Assembly: GCA_944390185.1 (NCBI GenBank)
Contig: CALXPA010000006.1
Coordinates: forward strand, 1-23,587
Direction of reading: 5' to 3'
From: an uncultured Alphaproteobacteria bacterium
GTDB taxonomy: Bacteria > Pseudomonadota > Alphaproteobacteria > Rs-D84
DNA length: 23,587 nt
The translations under genes and the position numbers were made by a program. The notes under the pieces were generated by a model. That model was not told the origin of the DNA. It did no database searches and saw nothing but the letters and a program-made list of their open reading frames with translations. Position 1 is the stretch's first letter; every line of letters starts with the position of its first letter. Positions 7,243 to 15,600 of the stretch are shown piece after piece.

Positions 7243-8459
7243 TATCCCCGCTTTACAACACGCAAGAACGTTTTTTTACCCTTTTGCACCATAATTTCTT
7301 CTGCGGGTGCAACTGTGGCCTGCCAGTCTGTGATTTTATTGCCATTAATTTGTATTGCGCCCTGCGCGATCATACGGCGTGCCTCAGATTTTGATGGGAA
7401 CAATTTGATTGCGACCAAAAATTCCGGCAACGCCATCGCATCGGTCATATCCAGTTCGAACGTCGGAATATTTTCTGTATCCGTTCCGCCACCAAACAGT
7501 GCGTCCGATGCCCCGGCCGCCGCAACCGCCGCATCATGCCCATGCGCGATTTCTGTTGCCGCAAACGCCAGAATCTTTTTAGCCTCGTTCAATTCGGCCC
7601 CTTGCAATTTTGCCCAGCGCGCGATTTCATCCAGTGGAATTTCTGTAAATATTTTCAAGAATTTTTCCACCAAATCATCAGGTATATTACGAAAATACTG
7701 ATAATATTCGTACGGCGATGTTTTTTCTTCGTTCACCCACACGGCGTTCCCCGCGGACTTGCCAATTTTTTCCCCGCGCGAATCCGTAATCAGTGCCGTG
7801 GACAGAACGAATGCCTCCTGGCCCAGCTTTTTACGAATCAATTCCACGCCCATAATACTGTTGCCCCATTGATCTGCGCCACAGAATTGCAACGTGCAAT
7901 TGTATTTTTTATACAACGTCAAGAAATCCACGGCCTGGAACGTCATATAATTGAATTCCAAGAACGTCATACCATTTTCCAGTCTGCGTCGCACACTTTC
8001 CATCGACAGCATGCGCGGCACCGTAAAGTCAGTTCCATATTCACGCAAGAATTCCATATGGCCATAACCGCGCATCCAGTCATTATTATCCACCATAATG
8101 GCATCTGTTTCGCCATCACCAAATTTGATAAATTTAGATATAGACTTGCGCAATCCTGCACAGTTATGTTCAATCTGTTCATCGGTCAGCATTGGCCGGC
8201 CCTTGTCACGACCCGACGGATCACCGATACGCCCTGTTGCCCCACCAACCAGCGTAATCGGCTTGTTCCCATATTTCTGGAACCAGCGCATTAACATCAG
8301 CGATGCCAAATGTCCAACGTGCAGCGAATCCCCCGTTGGGTCTGTCCCCCAATACGCCACCATACGCCCCGCATTCAACGCATCGTTCAATCCATCCATA
8401 TTAGATGCCTGGTTTAAAAAACCGCGTGCTTCCAGTTCTCGTAGTAATTCATTTTTCAT
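7242..8459 (-). CDS. tyrS: Tyrosyl-tRNA synthetase
   Basis: Class I aminoacyl-tRNA synthetase that charges tRNA-Tyr in the cytoplasm. 405 residues from the ATG at 8459. The HIGH motif is HVGH (47-50), the KMSKS-type loop is KIGKS (231-235), and GADQWGN (194-200) is part of the typical active site. A C-terminal S4 RNA-binding domain covers about 335-400 (FPSKSEARRMIAQGAIQING). The frame stays open upstream to 8609, but that extension would overlap the preceding gene, whereas 8459 has a GGGGG ribosome site a few bases upstream and gives the family's usual N-terminus (MKNELLRELEARGF). It sits 20 nt after the small gene at 8480-8866 and overlaps envC by one base, so the three form one transcription unit. 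Confidence 0.97.
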   Translation of the reverse strand: MKNELLRELEARGFLNQASNMDGLNDALNAGRMVAYWGTDPTGDSLHVGHLASLMLMRWFQKYGNKPITLVGGATGRIGDPSGRDKGRPMLTDEQIEHNCAGLRKSISKFIKFGDGETDAIMVDNNDWMRGYGHMEFLREYGTDFTVPRMLSMESVRRRLENGMTFLEFNYMTFQAVDFLTLYKKYNCTLQFCGADQWGNSIMGVELIRKKLGQEAFVLSTALITDSRGEKIGKSAGNAVWVNEEKTSPYEYYQYFRNIPDDLVEKFLKIFTEIPLDEIARWAKLQGAELNEAKKILAFAATEIAHGHDAAVAAAGASDALFGGGTDTENIPTFELDMTDAMALPEFLVAIKLFPSKSEARRMIAQGAIQINGNKITDWQATVAPAEEIMVQKGKKTFLRVVKRG

Positions 8460-8479
8460 ATATACCCCCGGATAAAAAA

Positions 8480-8866
8480 CTATCGTGTTTTCGTCAGATA
8501 TTGACTTTGCAGAAATTTGTGCAGATTCGCCGTTGTTGATAACGATGGTCTGAAATCGCGTGCCATCAATGCCCGCGCCAGCGCATACCGAAATCGAATG
8601 CCGTCCCAAAAATCAAAGTTTTTGACAACATAGGACGCCAAATGCTGGTTCATCAGCGGTTCGACCGCAAAGCACAAATCATCGCGACAGACCCACGCAC
8701 GCGAAATATTATGATACCCCAGCGCATACACCTGGTCACCCACCTGGACCGCATTGGCAAAATATCGCGGGAAAGATTGGACCAATGTTTCACCATCTGC
8801 CCCCCCCAACAATAAAAAAGATCCGTATCCGTTTGGTTTTTTATTTTGAACAATGTACTTTTTCAT
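8480..8866 (-). CDS. Conserved-looking small protein of unknown function, upstream of tyrS
   Basis: 128 residues, unrecognised. It has no signal peptide or membrane helix; the middle (about 30-65) reads like a small beta-rich fold, including a stretch around VGDQVYALGYHN, and the C-terminal third is helical and basic. A ribosome site AAGGG precedes the ATG, and the gene ends 20 nt before tyrS, so it is likely co-transcribed with tyrS and envC. Near codons 18-21 the coding strand has an uninterrupted run of eight G (8800-8807), which could slip during replication and switch the frame. Position and ribosome site favour a real gene. No family assigned. Confidence 0.7.
   Translation of the reverse strand: MKKYIVQNKKPNGYGSFLLLGGADGETLVQSFPRYFANAVQVGDQVYALGYHNISRAWVCRDDLCFAVEPLMNQHLASYVVKNFDFWDGIRFRYALARALMARDFRPSLSTTANLHKFLQSQYLTKTR
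8800..8807 (-). repeat. Homopolymer of eight G inside the start of the 8480-8866 gene
   Basis: The coding strand carries GGGGGGGG spanning the Leu-Gly-Gly-Ala codons near residue 20. Runs of this length are known slippage sites in phase-variable genes of some host-associated bacteria. Here the reading frame is intact with eight. Confidence 0.6.
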
Positions 8867-8889
8867 CAGATTTTACCCTTTGTTCAATA

Positions 8890-8918
8890 AAAATACCACG
8901 GCACACAGCATTTTTCCA
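8890..8918 (-). promoter_or_regulatory. Weak candidate promoter of the small gene-tyrS-envC unit
   Basis: TGGAAA (8913-8918) and TATTTT (8890-8895) on the minus strand are 17 nt apart, just after the upstream terminator hairpin and about 25 nt before the first ATG. The boxes are poor matches; position is the main argument. Confidence 0.3.
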
Positions 8919-8925
8919 TAAAATA

Positions 8926-8948
8926 ATGGCAGGACATTATCCTGCCAT
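8926..8948 (-). terminator. Terminator of the 8975-9745 outer-membrane gene
   Basis: A perfect 9-bp stem ATGGCAGGA/TCCTGCCAT (8926-8934 with 8940-8948) with a 5-nt loop lies 26 nt past the stop. On the minus strand it is followed by a T-rich TATTTTATGG run. Confidence 0.7.
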
Positions 8949-8974
8949 CATTTATCCTGATATTTCGGGGACAT

Positions 8975-9745
8975 TTAAAACTGGTACCGCAACCCCAGCG
9001 CGATTTCATGTGACGAAAAATCCCGACGTGTTGTTGCAATTGAATATTTGCCCAGATCTGTATATCGATAAGACAAATCCACATTCAAATTCGGCGACAT
9101 GGCGAAACTGATACCTGCGCCAACATTATAAATAAATCTGTTCACAGCGGTATCCACAGACTCGTACAACGGATTGCCGCCCCACGCCATCGCAGTATCA
9201 ATCACCACATTTGCAGATTCATTAATATGCGCGGTTCCAATTCCCCCTGTCAGATAAATTGTATTATAACAACACGCCTCGACAACATTCATATCCGTGT
9301 ACATTGCATTTTGGTACCGCGTACAGAATTTAAATAAATCATAATACGCGTTTGCCATAAATGTTTGAACACGACTTTTCAGCGTATATGTTGACGGATA
9401 GCTCAAATTATGCGGATACGACCCTGGCACACCATTTTTAGTATTCAGCGCCCAATTCCCAGAAATTGCATAATTTCCATATCCATATTCTGCCTCGATC
9501 CGCATATCGCCGAAACGCAACCCAATTGCGGCACGATATGCGGCATTAATATCATCAACACGCCCATCGACCACGGTTGATTTATACGCATCTGGGGTAT
9601 GATACATATATTGATACGTATCAACAACAAAGTCGGTAACGGCAATTTTCCCAGAAACATACGGTGACGGCATCACAAATTCTGCATACGCATTTGTCGT
9701 CGTCAGCAATCCCACCATTCCAAACAGAACATAAATTTTCCGCAT
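8975..9745 (-). CDS. Outer-membrane beta-barrel protein (opacity/surface-antigen style)
   Basis: 256 residues from the ATG at 9745. A signal peptide (about 1-21, AYA|E) is followed by alternating aromatic/polar strands, including YSYR-like VDLSYRYTDLGKYS near the end, and the C-terminus is ALGLRYQF with terminal Phe, the usual signal for barrel assembly by BamA. This resembles small 8-stranded surface proteins (OmpA-like barrel/opacity family). An in-frame ATG at 9835 exists, but 9745 starts the signal peptide and is preceded by AAAGGGGGA. It has its own promoter and terminator, so it is monocistronic. One Cys pair (CC in EACCYNT) may lie in a surface loop. The barrel call is secure; the exact family is not. 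Confidence 0.85.
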   Translation of the reverse strand: MRKIYVLFGMVGLLTTTNAYAEFVMPSPYVSGKIAVTDFVVDTYQYMYHTPDAYKSTVVDGRVDDINAAYRAAIGLRFGDMRIEAEYGYGNYAISGNWALNTKNGVPGSYPHNLSYPSTYTLKSRVQTFMANAYYDLFKFCTRYQNAMYTDMNVVEACCYNTIYLTGGIGTAHINESANVVIDTAMAWGGNPLYESVDTAVNRFIYNVGAGISFAMSPNLNVDLSYRYTDLGKYSIATTRRDFSSHEIALGLRYQF

Positions 9746-9775
9746 CGCATCCCCCTTTGATTGTTTACGACACCA

Positions 9776-9804
9776 ATAGTATTTGAACGTCCGGCCCACG
9801 TCAA
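9776..9804 (-). promoter_or_regulatory. Promoter of the 8975-9745 barrel gene
   Basis: TTGACG (9799-9804) and TACTAT (9776-9781) on the minus strand are spaced by exactly 17 nt. The leader would be about 25 nt with an AAAGGGGGA ribosome site. Confidence 0.7.
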
Positions 9805-9824
9805 AAGGTATGAATTCCAATAAA

Positions 9825-9846
9825 AAATCCGGCACACGCCGGATTT
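9825..9846 (-). terminator. Terminator of the rpsB-tsf unit
   Basis: A perfect 9-bp stem AAATCCGGC/GCCGGATTT (9825-9833 with 9838-9846), loop of 4, lies 25 nt after the tsf stop. On the minus strand it runs into six T. It is a clear intrinsic terminator. Confidence 0.85.
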
Positions 9847-9870
9847 CAAAGTAACGTTATCTAAAACATA

Positions 9871-10740
9871 TCAAGACAACATTTTGGCAACTTCATCGGC
9901 CAAATTGTCTTCACGTTTCTGGATGCCTTCGCCCAGGACAAAGTACGCAAAACCAGCCAATTTGCCACCAGCTTCTTCGACAACCTGCTTGACGGTCTTG
10001 GACGGATCCATAACAAACGGCTGTTCTTCTAAAACTGTTTCGGCATAGTATTTATGAATACGGCCCTGGACCATTTTTTCAACAACCTGTTCTGGTTTTC
10101 CCGCGGTCGCCCCAGATTCGATAAACACCTTCTTTTCGCGTTCAACGGCCACCGGGTCGACATCGGCAATTGTCATATATTCTGGCTTGTTCGCGGCGAT
10201 ATGCATTGCAACCTTGTTACCAATTTCGTCGATTTTTTCAGAATCGCCATCAATTGCAACGACAACGCCAATCTGCCCCATACCCGGGACCAGCGCATTA
10301 TGAATATATGTATAAATATGGTCGCCAGTTACCTTGGCAATACGACGCAGATTCATATTTTCGCCAATTGTTGCGATTGTTGCCGCAATATCATCTTTGA
10401 CCGCATTCATTGTTGCGTCAAAATCACCCTGCAGTTCCGCGGCCTTGGCGGCGACATCTGCAACCAACTTTTGGAATTTATCGTTTTTGGCGACAAAATC
10501 TGTTTCTGCATTAACCTCTACCACACAGCCCATTCCGTCGCATTTTACAACGGTCACTAATCCAGACGCGGCAACACGTCCCGCCTTGGACGCCGCCTTG
10601 ACGATACCTTTTTGACGCAGCCAATCTGCCGCAGCCTCTATATCGCCATTATTTTCCATCAGCGCCTTTTTGCAATCCATCATACCCGCCGATGTTTTTT
10701 CACGCAGTTCTTGAATTAATTTTGCTGTTATTTCCGCCAT
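9871..10740 (-). CDS. tsf: Translation elongation factor Ts
   Basis: Guanine-nucleotide exchange factor that recycles EF-Tu in the cytoplasm. 289 residues from the ATG at 10740. The N-terminal UBA-like domain contains the conserved TSAGMMDCKKAL (16-27), and the core contains NAETDFVAKND (77-87), whose Asp81-Phe82 reach the EF-Tu magnesium site in known structures. An in-frame ATG exists four codons upstream at 10752, but the GGGGGAA it covers is the ribosome site for 10740. It follows rpsB in the usual order; a 90-nt gap between them holds a long stem (10773-10809). It ends TGA, which confirms TGA as a stop. Confidence 0.97.
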   Translation of the reverse strand: MAEITAKLIQELREKTSAGMMDCKKALMENNGDIEAAADWLRQKGIVKAASKAGRVAASGLVTVVKCDGMGCVVEVNAETDFVAKNDKFQKLVADVAAKAAELQGDFDATMNAVKDDIAATIATIGENMNLRRIAKVTGDHIYTYIHNALVPGMGQIGVVVAIDGDSEKIDEIGNKVAMHIAANKPEYMTIADVDPVAVEREKKVFIESGATAGKPEQVVEKMVQGRIHKYYAETVLEEQPFVMDPSKTVKQVVEEAGGKLAGFAYFVLGEGIQKREDNLADEVAKMLS

Positions 10741-10772
10741 TGTTTCCCCCATATAATTTTTTTGTTTTACTG

Positions 10773-10809
10773 GGTGCGGTCATAAGAAAACTGGTATTTC
10801 CGCCGCACC
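10773..10809 (-). promoter_or_regulatory. Hairpin in the rpsB-tsf intergenic region
   Basis: GGTGCGG (10773-10779) and CCGCACC (10803-10809) form a perfect 7-bp stem around 23 nt. On the minus-strand transcript it is followed by A-rich, not T-rich, sequence, so it does not look like an intrinsic terminator. It may be a processing or stability element that sets the S2:EF-Ts ratio. Confidence 0.4.
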
Positions 10810-10830
10810 GTTAATAATAACCGGTCCAGA

Positions 10831-11694
10831 TTATTTATCTGACTGGGTCGCAGCCTTGTCCATCAATTTACCGCGACGTTCTGCGCGCGCTTCGGACATT
10901 TTAGATTTTTGGCGTGCTTCTTTATCTTTGACATCTGCCTCGAAATCATCTGCGGCAGCATCTGCCATATCTGATTCCACCTTTTTACCAGCCGCCCCGC
11001 CCAGACGTTTTTCAATTCCAGACAATATTGCATCCACGAACAAGTCGCAGTACAACTGGATTGCACGTGCCGCATCATCATTGCCCGGCACCGGATAGTC
11101 AACCATTTCTGGGTTTGCGTTTGTGTCACATATTGCGACCGTTGGGATGTCCAGAATCTTGGCCTCGCGCACGGCATTCATTTCGCGTGGCATGTCAATA
11201 ACGACCATTGCCTGGGGCGTTCCGTGCATTTCCAATATACCGCCAAAGATATCGCGTAATTTTTCAACTTCTTTGGTCATAACCCCGACTTCTTTTTTGG
11301 TCAATCCCAATTTATCGGCATTTTCGATATCAGATTCCATCTTTTTCAGACGACGGATAGACTGTGACACCGTTGTCCAGTTCGTCAGCATTCCACCCAA
11401 CCAGCGGTTATTAACATAGAACTGTCCACAGCGTTCGGCCGCATCCTTGACAATATCTTTGGCCTGGTGCTTGGTTGCGACAAACAGCACCTTGCCACCG
11501 GCGGCGGCAATCGCCTCTAACGCGACCAGTGCGCGATACAACAGCGGCGCCGTCTTGTTCAAATTGATGATATGAATTTTATCTTTGACCCCATAAACAT
11601 ACGGTGTCATCAACGGGTTCCAACGACGTGTATGATGTCCGAAATGTACGCCCGCTTCCATTAATTGCTTTATTGTAAATGTTGGCAATGCCAT
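10831..11694 (-). CDS. rpsB: 30S ribosomal protein S2
   Basis: Structural protein of the small ribosomal subunit. 287 residues with the typical start MALPTFTIKQLMEAGVHFGH and the conserved HHTRRWNPLM, NRWLGGMLTNW and DIPTVAICDTNANP segments. The last 50 or so residues form a charged Lys/Arg/Asp/Glu tail beyond the core, as is common in alphaproteobacterial S2. AAAGGA precedes the ATG. It is first in the rpsB-tsf unit, with a good promoter and an approximately 110-nt structured leader upstream, which suggests autogenous control by S2. Confidence 0.97.
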   Translation of the reverse strand: MALPTFTIKQLMEAGVHFGHHTRRWNPLMTPYVYGVKDKIHIINLNKTAPLLYRALVALEAIAAAGGKVLFVATKHQAKDIVKDAAERCGQFYVNNRWLGGMLTNWTTVSQSIRRLKKMESDIENADKLGLTKKEVGVMTKEVEKLRDIFGGILEMHGTPQAMVVIDMPREMNAVREAKILDIPTVAICDTNANPEMVDYPVPGNDDAARAIQLYCDLFVDAILSGIEKRLGGAAGKKVESDMADAAADDFEADVKDKEARQKSKMSEARAERRGKLMDKAATQSDK

Positions 11695-11727
11695 GTAAAA
11701 ATCCTTTGTTTTCTGTTGTTATCCTCG

Positions 11728-11777
11728 CCGTTGGGACAGACCAAATTTTCATTTGGACAGAAATCCAAACCGAACGG
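11728..11777 (-). promoter_or_regulatory. Structured leader of rpsB, candidate S2 autoregulatory RNA
   Basis: The minus-strand leader has an outer pair CCGTT/AACGG (11773-11777 with 11728-11732) enclosing a hairpin TTTGGA-loop-TCCAAA, followed by a second near-copy of the hairpin sequence (TTTGGTCTGTCCC). The repeated TCTGTCC could allow two alternative folds. Ribosomal-protein S2 commonly represses its own mRNA in other bacteria. Whether this matches a known leader family is not tested. Confidence 0.5.
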
Positions 11778-11809
11778 CTGTGTTCTTCGTGCCTGTGACA
11801 CGTGCCCGC

Positions 11810-11838
11810 ATCATAGCCTATTGTTCCGACAAAATCAA
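11810..11838 (-). promoter_or_regulatory. Promoter of rpsB-tsf
   Basis: TTGATT (11833-11838) and TATGAT (11810-11815) on the minus strand are spaced by 17 nt. A GC-rich GCGGGC follows the -10, as in stringently controlled promoters. The leader is about 110 nt. Confidence 0.7.
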
Positions 11839-11882
11839 GAAAAAATTAGCATTTTTCAATTGAATAAATTCTGATTTCAGCC

Positions 11883-12497
11883 TCACATATCTGACACGTC
11901 ATCAAACCAATTTTTGCTGTTAATAAACTTGCTTAGTGTATCACGGTGCACACGTAACCGGCGCGCAATTTCATATTTGCTGCGTCCATCAGACAATTTC
12001 TGGTATATATATTGTTCGTGCACATCCAGTTTTGACATATTGCGACTGCCGCATGGGCGCCCGACATGTTTACCTTCGGACTTTACCCGCGCCAAGGCTT
12101 CTTTGGTTCGCTGGGATATTAAGTTACGTTCTATTTCTGCCGATAATCCAAAGGCGAACGCCAACACCTTACTGGTTATATCTGACCCCAGTCGATAGTT
12201 ATCTTTGATGGTCCAAATTTTTGCCCCGATATCCATACAATGGTGCAATATGCTCATAATCTGCAACAAATTACGCCCCAGTCGCGACAGTTCTGATGCA
12301 ATAATCATATCGTCTTTGCGTATACGTTTGATTAATCGCCCCAGTTTACGCTTGTTCAAATCCTTGGTTGACGATATTGTTTCTTCGATCCAGCAATCTA
12401 TGACCAGTTCTTGTTTTTCACAAAATTTTTTGATTTCAAATCGCTGGTTTTCCGTGGTTTGATGATCTGTTGACACACGTATATAGCCATATATCAT
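11883..12497 (-). CDS. Serine recombinase (resolvase/invertase family)
   Basis: Site-specific DNA recombinase, 204 residues. Seen: catalytic Ser9 in YIRVST, the active-site arginines in SRLGR (Arg72, Arg75), the long E helix leading through IERNLISQRTKEALARVKSEGKHVGRP, and a C-terminal helix-turn-helix (about 160-200, YEIARRLRVHRDTLSKFI). The length is that of small resolvases/invertases such as Hin or Tn3 resolvase, so it should act on short paired sites. A strong GGAGG ribosome site lies 7 nt before the ATG. There is no transposase and no terminal repeat around it. It sits alone, divergent from the alpha-2-macroglobulin gene with 186 nt between, a possible place for its own sites. It ends TGA. 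Probably a remnant or domesticated element, or a DNA-inversion switch. Confidence 0.93.
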   Translation of the reverse strand: MIYGYIRVSTDHQTTENQRFEIKKFCEKQELVIDCWIEETISSTKDLNKRKLGRLIKRIRKDDMIIASELSRLGRNLLQIMSILHHCMDIGAKIWTIKDNYRLGSDITSKVLAFAFGLSAEIERNLISQRTKEALARVKSEGKHVGRPCGSRNMSKLDVHEQYIYQKLSDGRSKYEIARRLRVHRDTLSKFINSKNWFDDVSDM

Positions 12498-12614
12498 GAC
12501 TTACCTCCCTAGTTTTGTTGGCGCATACACGCATTCCCACCCTGCCCCAGGACGGCACCCCCGCTTTTAACAAAAAATCACACAAAATCTGGCCAGTGCA
12601 AAAAAATTATTAAC

Positions 12615-12642
12615 TTGTTTTTTTATAAATAGAATTTAGAAT
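12615..12642 (+). promoter_or_regulatory. Candidate promoter of the A2M-pbpC operon
   Basis: TTGTTT (12615-12620) and TAGAAT (12637-12642) are spaced by 16 nt, with a leader of about 35 nt and AAAGGA as ribosome site 8 nt before the ATG at 12684. Confidence 0.5.
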
Positions 12643-12663
12643 ACAGCATGTAACAAAACATCC
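12642..12663 (+). repeat. Short dispersed element, copy B (TACAGCAT...ACATCC)
   Basis: Near-copy of 4373-4395 with two substitutions and one A fewer, in the same orientation. It overlaps the end of the -10 box and forms the predicted start of the A2M mRNA. Confidence 0.5.
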
Positions 12664-12683
12664 ACAGGGAAAGGACATCTTTA

Positions 12684-15600
12684 ATGAAAACATCACACAC
12701 AGGCGCACGCCGTTCGGCGCAGCAGCGCAAGCGTATTACAAAACGTAAATGGATTATCACCGGCATAATAACTGCCCTGGCAATAATAATTGGTACGGTA
12801 TTGCTGTGGTGGCGCATCGGGGCGTCTGGCAACACGACAAAACTGGTCGCGGACGTATCTGCGCCTGGGGTTATGGAATTTTCGGACAATGCAACGATGT
12901 TCTTTGCCACCCCGACCAGTATTCCAGAACCGAACAACACCCGCACGATACGCACACCTGACGCTGTAACCATTTCATACATACACGAACAGGGTCCGTT
13001 CGCACCGGCGTTCCGGATGGACCTGGGGCCAGACGATTTATCAGATCGGATAAAAATCACCCCATTTATGCGCGGCACGTGGTCACTGCGCGGTAACAGC
13101 ACACTGGTATTTCGTCCTGATGACGCATGGCCGGCCGACACACGATTTTCTGTCAAGATAGATGCCAGTTTATTTGCCGATGACGTACACATAGACAGCA
13201 AACGCATCGCGTTTACGACGCCGCCCATTACAGCCCACGTTGACAATTTCAACCTGTACCCAAACCCAGACGATAAAAAATCCGTCATCGCGGTTGCAGT
13301 AATCGAATTTGACTATGCAATCAATCCCACAGATTTTAATGACAGAATATCGTTAAAACTGGACGGCGAATACGTCGATTTTCGCACAGAATTTGATCGA
13401 TTTTACCGGACTGCCTTTATTATTTCTGCCCCCATACAGATAACAGACGACGCACGTGCACTGCGACTAAAATTAAATCGGGTTCCTGCCATGGCGGGTG
13501 ACGCCCATACAGAAAAAATTACCGCACATGTCACAGTTGAATCGGCGGATAACATGTTTAAAATCACATCACTGGAAACCAATATTGCCGACGACAATGA
13601 CGGCAATTCGCGCCAGTTAATTTTGTTAAACACCACGGCCACAGTGGCCAGTTCTGTGAAATGGGACGAATATATAACCGCATATCTGTTACCCAAATAT
13701 CACGATGGTGACGCGTCTGGGGACGCCCCATCCCACACATGGCAAAATGACGAAATAACAGACGCTGTATTACAAGAATCACAAAAATTGGATTTAACCC
13801 AACTAGATTTCGCAACCCCGAACGGCGTACACCAATACGCGTTTGCATATAATGTTTCCGAACCTGATACACGATACATATACGTATCCGTGGCCCCAGG
13901 GGCACGGTCTGCATCAGATTTTATAATGCGCAATGGTCTGGCCCAGGTTATGCGTGTACCATACCCCCCAGAATCTGTTGAAATCGCGGGGCGCGGTGCA
14001 CTGTTATCATTGGGTGGTGACAAAACCTTGGGGATTGTGGCGCGTGGCGGCGTTGATACGGCGTACGTAAATCTGTACAAAATTAAATCCAGCGAAATCA
14101 ATCACTTGATATCACAAACATACGATGTGTTTTCGTCTGCGATGGAATTCAAGTCATGGGCGTTTGGCGTATATGACATGTCAACCGTTTTTCAAAAGCG
14201 CATATCGTTTGCGAATCCGTCAATGACACGTGCCAACTATGCATCAATTGACCTGGGGGATTATCTGGACAGAACATACGGTGACAACACTGGTATATTT
14301 GTCATTCAAACTGGAACATCTGAAAATTCAGCAGAATATAATGACAAGCGTTTAATATTGTTGACCGACATGGGCATTATTCGCAAGGTGAATTCAGATG
14401 AATCTTCATCTGTGTTTGTGTCAAACCTGTCTGGTGGCACCCCGGCCCCAGATGTAAAAATATCTGTATTAGGCCGTAACGGCACCGCAATCTGGGCGGG
14501 CCGTACCGACGCATCTGGACGTGTCCAGATACCGTCATTCCCATGGTCGGAATATCGCAACGCCCAAGAGCCTGTGGCAATCGTCGCGCGCCAGAACGAC
14601 GACGTATCATTTATCCCATTCAACGCGTACAACCAACGCGTCGAATATTCCAAATTTGATGTTGACGGCACATATGCCGCATCGATGACACCGATGAATG
14701 CATTTTTGTTCACAGATCGTGGCATATACCGTCCTGGCGAAACAATAGTCATCGGTGGAATTGTCAAAGAAAAATCGTTTGCATCATTGGCGGGTGTCCC
14801 GGTAAAAATAGAACTGCGCGATGTGCGCGGTCGTCTGGCACTGGAACGAACAATATCATTAACATCTGACGGCATGTTTGACGTTTCCTATGCCATTCCA
14901 GAAAACGCACCACTGGGTACATGGTGGGTACATGTATACTCGTTAAACTCACGCGATACTGTCCAAGACATGCTGGGCAACACCAGTTTTGATGTCCAAG
15001 AATTTGTTCCCGACACGATGAAGATTACAGCAAACATCACCGGGGCCAATGATAACGGATGGATTGCCACAAATGATTTAGTTGCGAATGTATCGCTGCG
15101 CAATTTGTTTGGCACCCCGGCAACGAATCGGCGCATATCCGCACGCGCGACACTGACCCCGATACAGTATTCTTTCCCAGAATATTCGGGATATACATTC
15201 ACGCCGAACTTTATCCCAGACGACGCCCTGGCGACTCGCACGGCAACGGCCGGCCAGACATTTTCTGTGGAATTACCTGATACAACCACTGACGATAATG
15301 GTGCCGCGGTACTGGACGTTAAATTCAATAATGTAATCCCGATGGGTACATATGCACTGACGATGAACATCCACGGTTATGATGCGGGCGCCGGAACCAG
15401 TGTCCAAACAAACATATCGACACGTGTATCAGACGCCAAATTCTTGGTTGGGTATAAAACGTCATCTGATTTGTCGTACATAAACAGAAACGCGAACCAC
15501 ACGGTAAATCTGGTTGCATTGGCCGCCGACGGAACCAAAACAGATGCACTCGATTTAACATTGCGCCTGATGCGTCGCGAAAATCAAACCACCCTGGTCA

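Larger units (their letters stand above)
12498..12683. promoter_or_regulatory. Divergent intergenic region between recombinase and alpha-2-macroglobulin genes
   Basis: 186 nt. The recombinase side has a G-rich tract on the minus strand (12533-12565) and the ribosome site GGAGG. The right half is A/T-rich and holds the plus-strand promoter (12615-12642) and the dispersed element copy B (12642-12663). I could not identify convincing 26-bp-type inverted repeats for recombination, only short imperfect ones such as TTTTGTT/AACAAAA. Confidence 0.4.

Noticed and set aside
7536..8294. 252-codon plus-strand frame
   Set aside because: Antisense to tyrS, whose conserved motifs occupy the same bases; a shadow frame of the GC-skewed codon use.
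8460..8609. N-terminal extension of tyrS to an upstream ATG
   Set aside because: It would overlap the preceding gene, lacks a ribosome site and does not resemble the family N-terminus; 8459 fits better.
10773..10809. rpsB-tsf hairpin as a terminator
   Set aside because: On the transcribed strand an A-rich, not T-rich, stretch follows, and tsf has no convincing promoter of its own.
2899..12497. Possible reassignment of TGA to Trp, as in some reduced alphaproteobacteria
   Set aside because: TGA ends ctpA, tsf and the recombinase at expected lengths, and the Trp codons checked are TGG.
12498..12683. Inverted repeats forming recombinase crossover sites
   Set aside because: Only short imperfect matches such as TTTTGTT/AACAAAA were seen, too weak to call a site.
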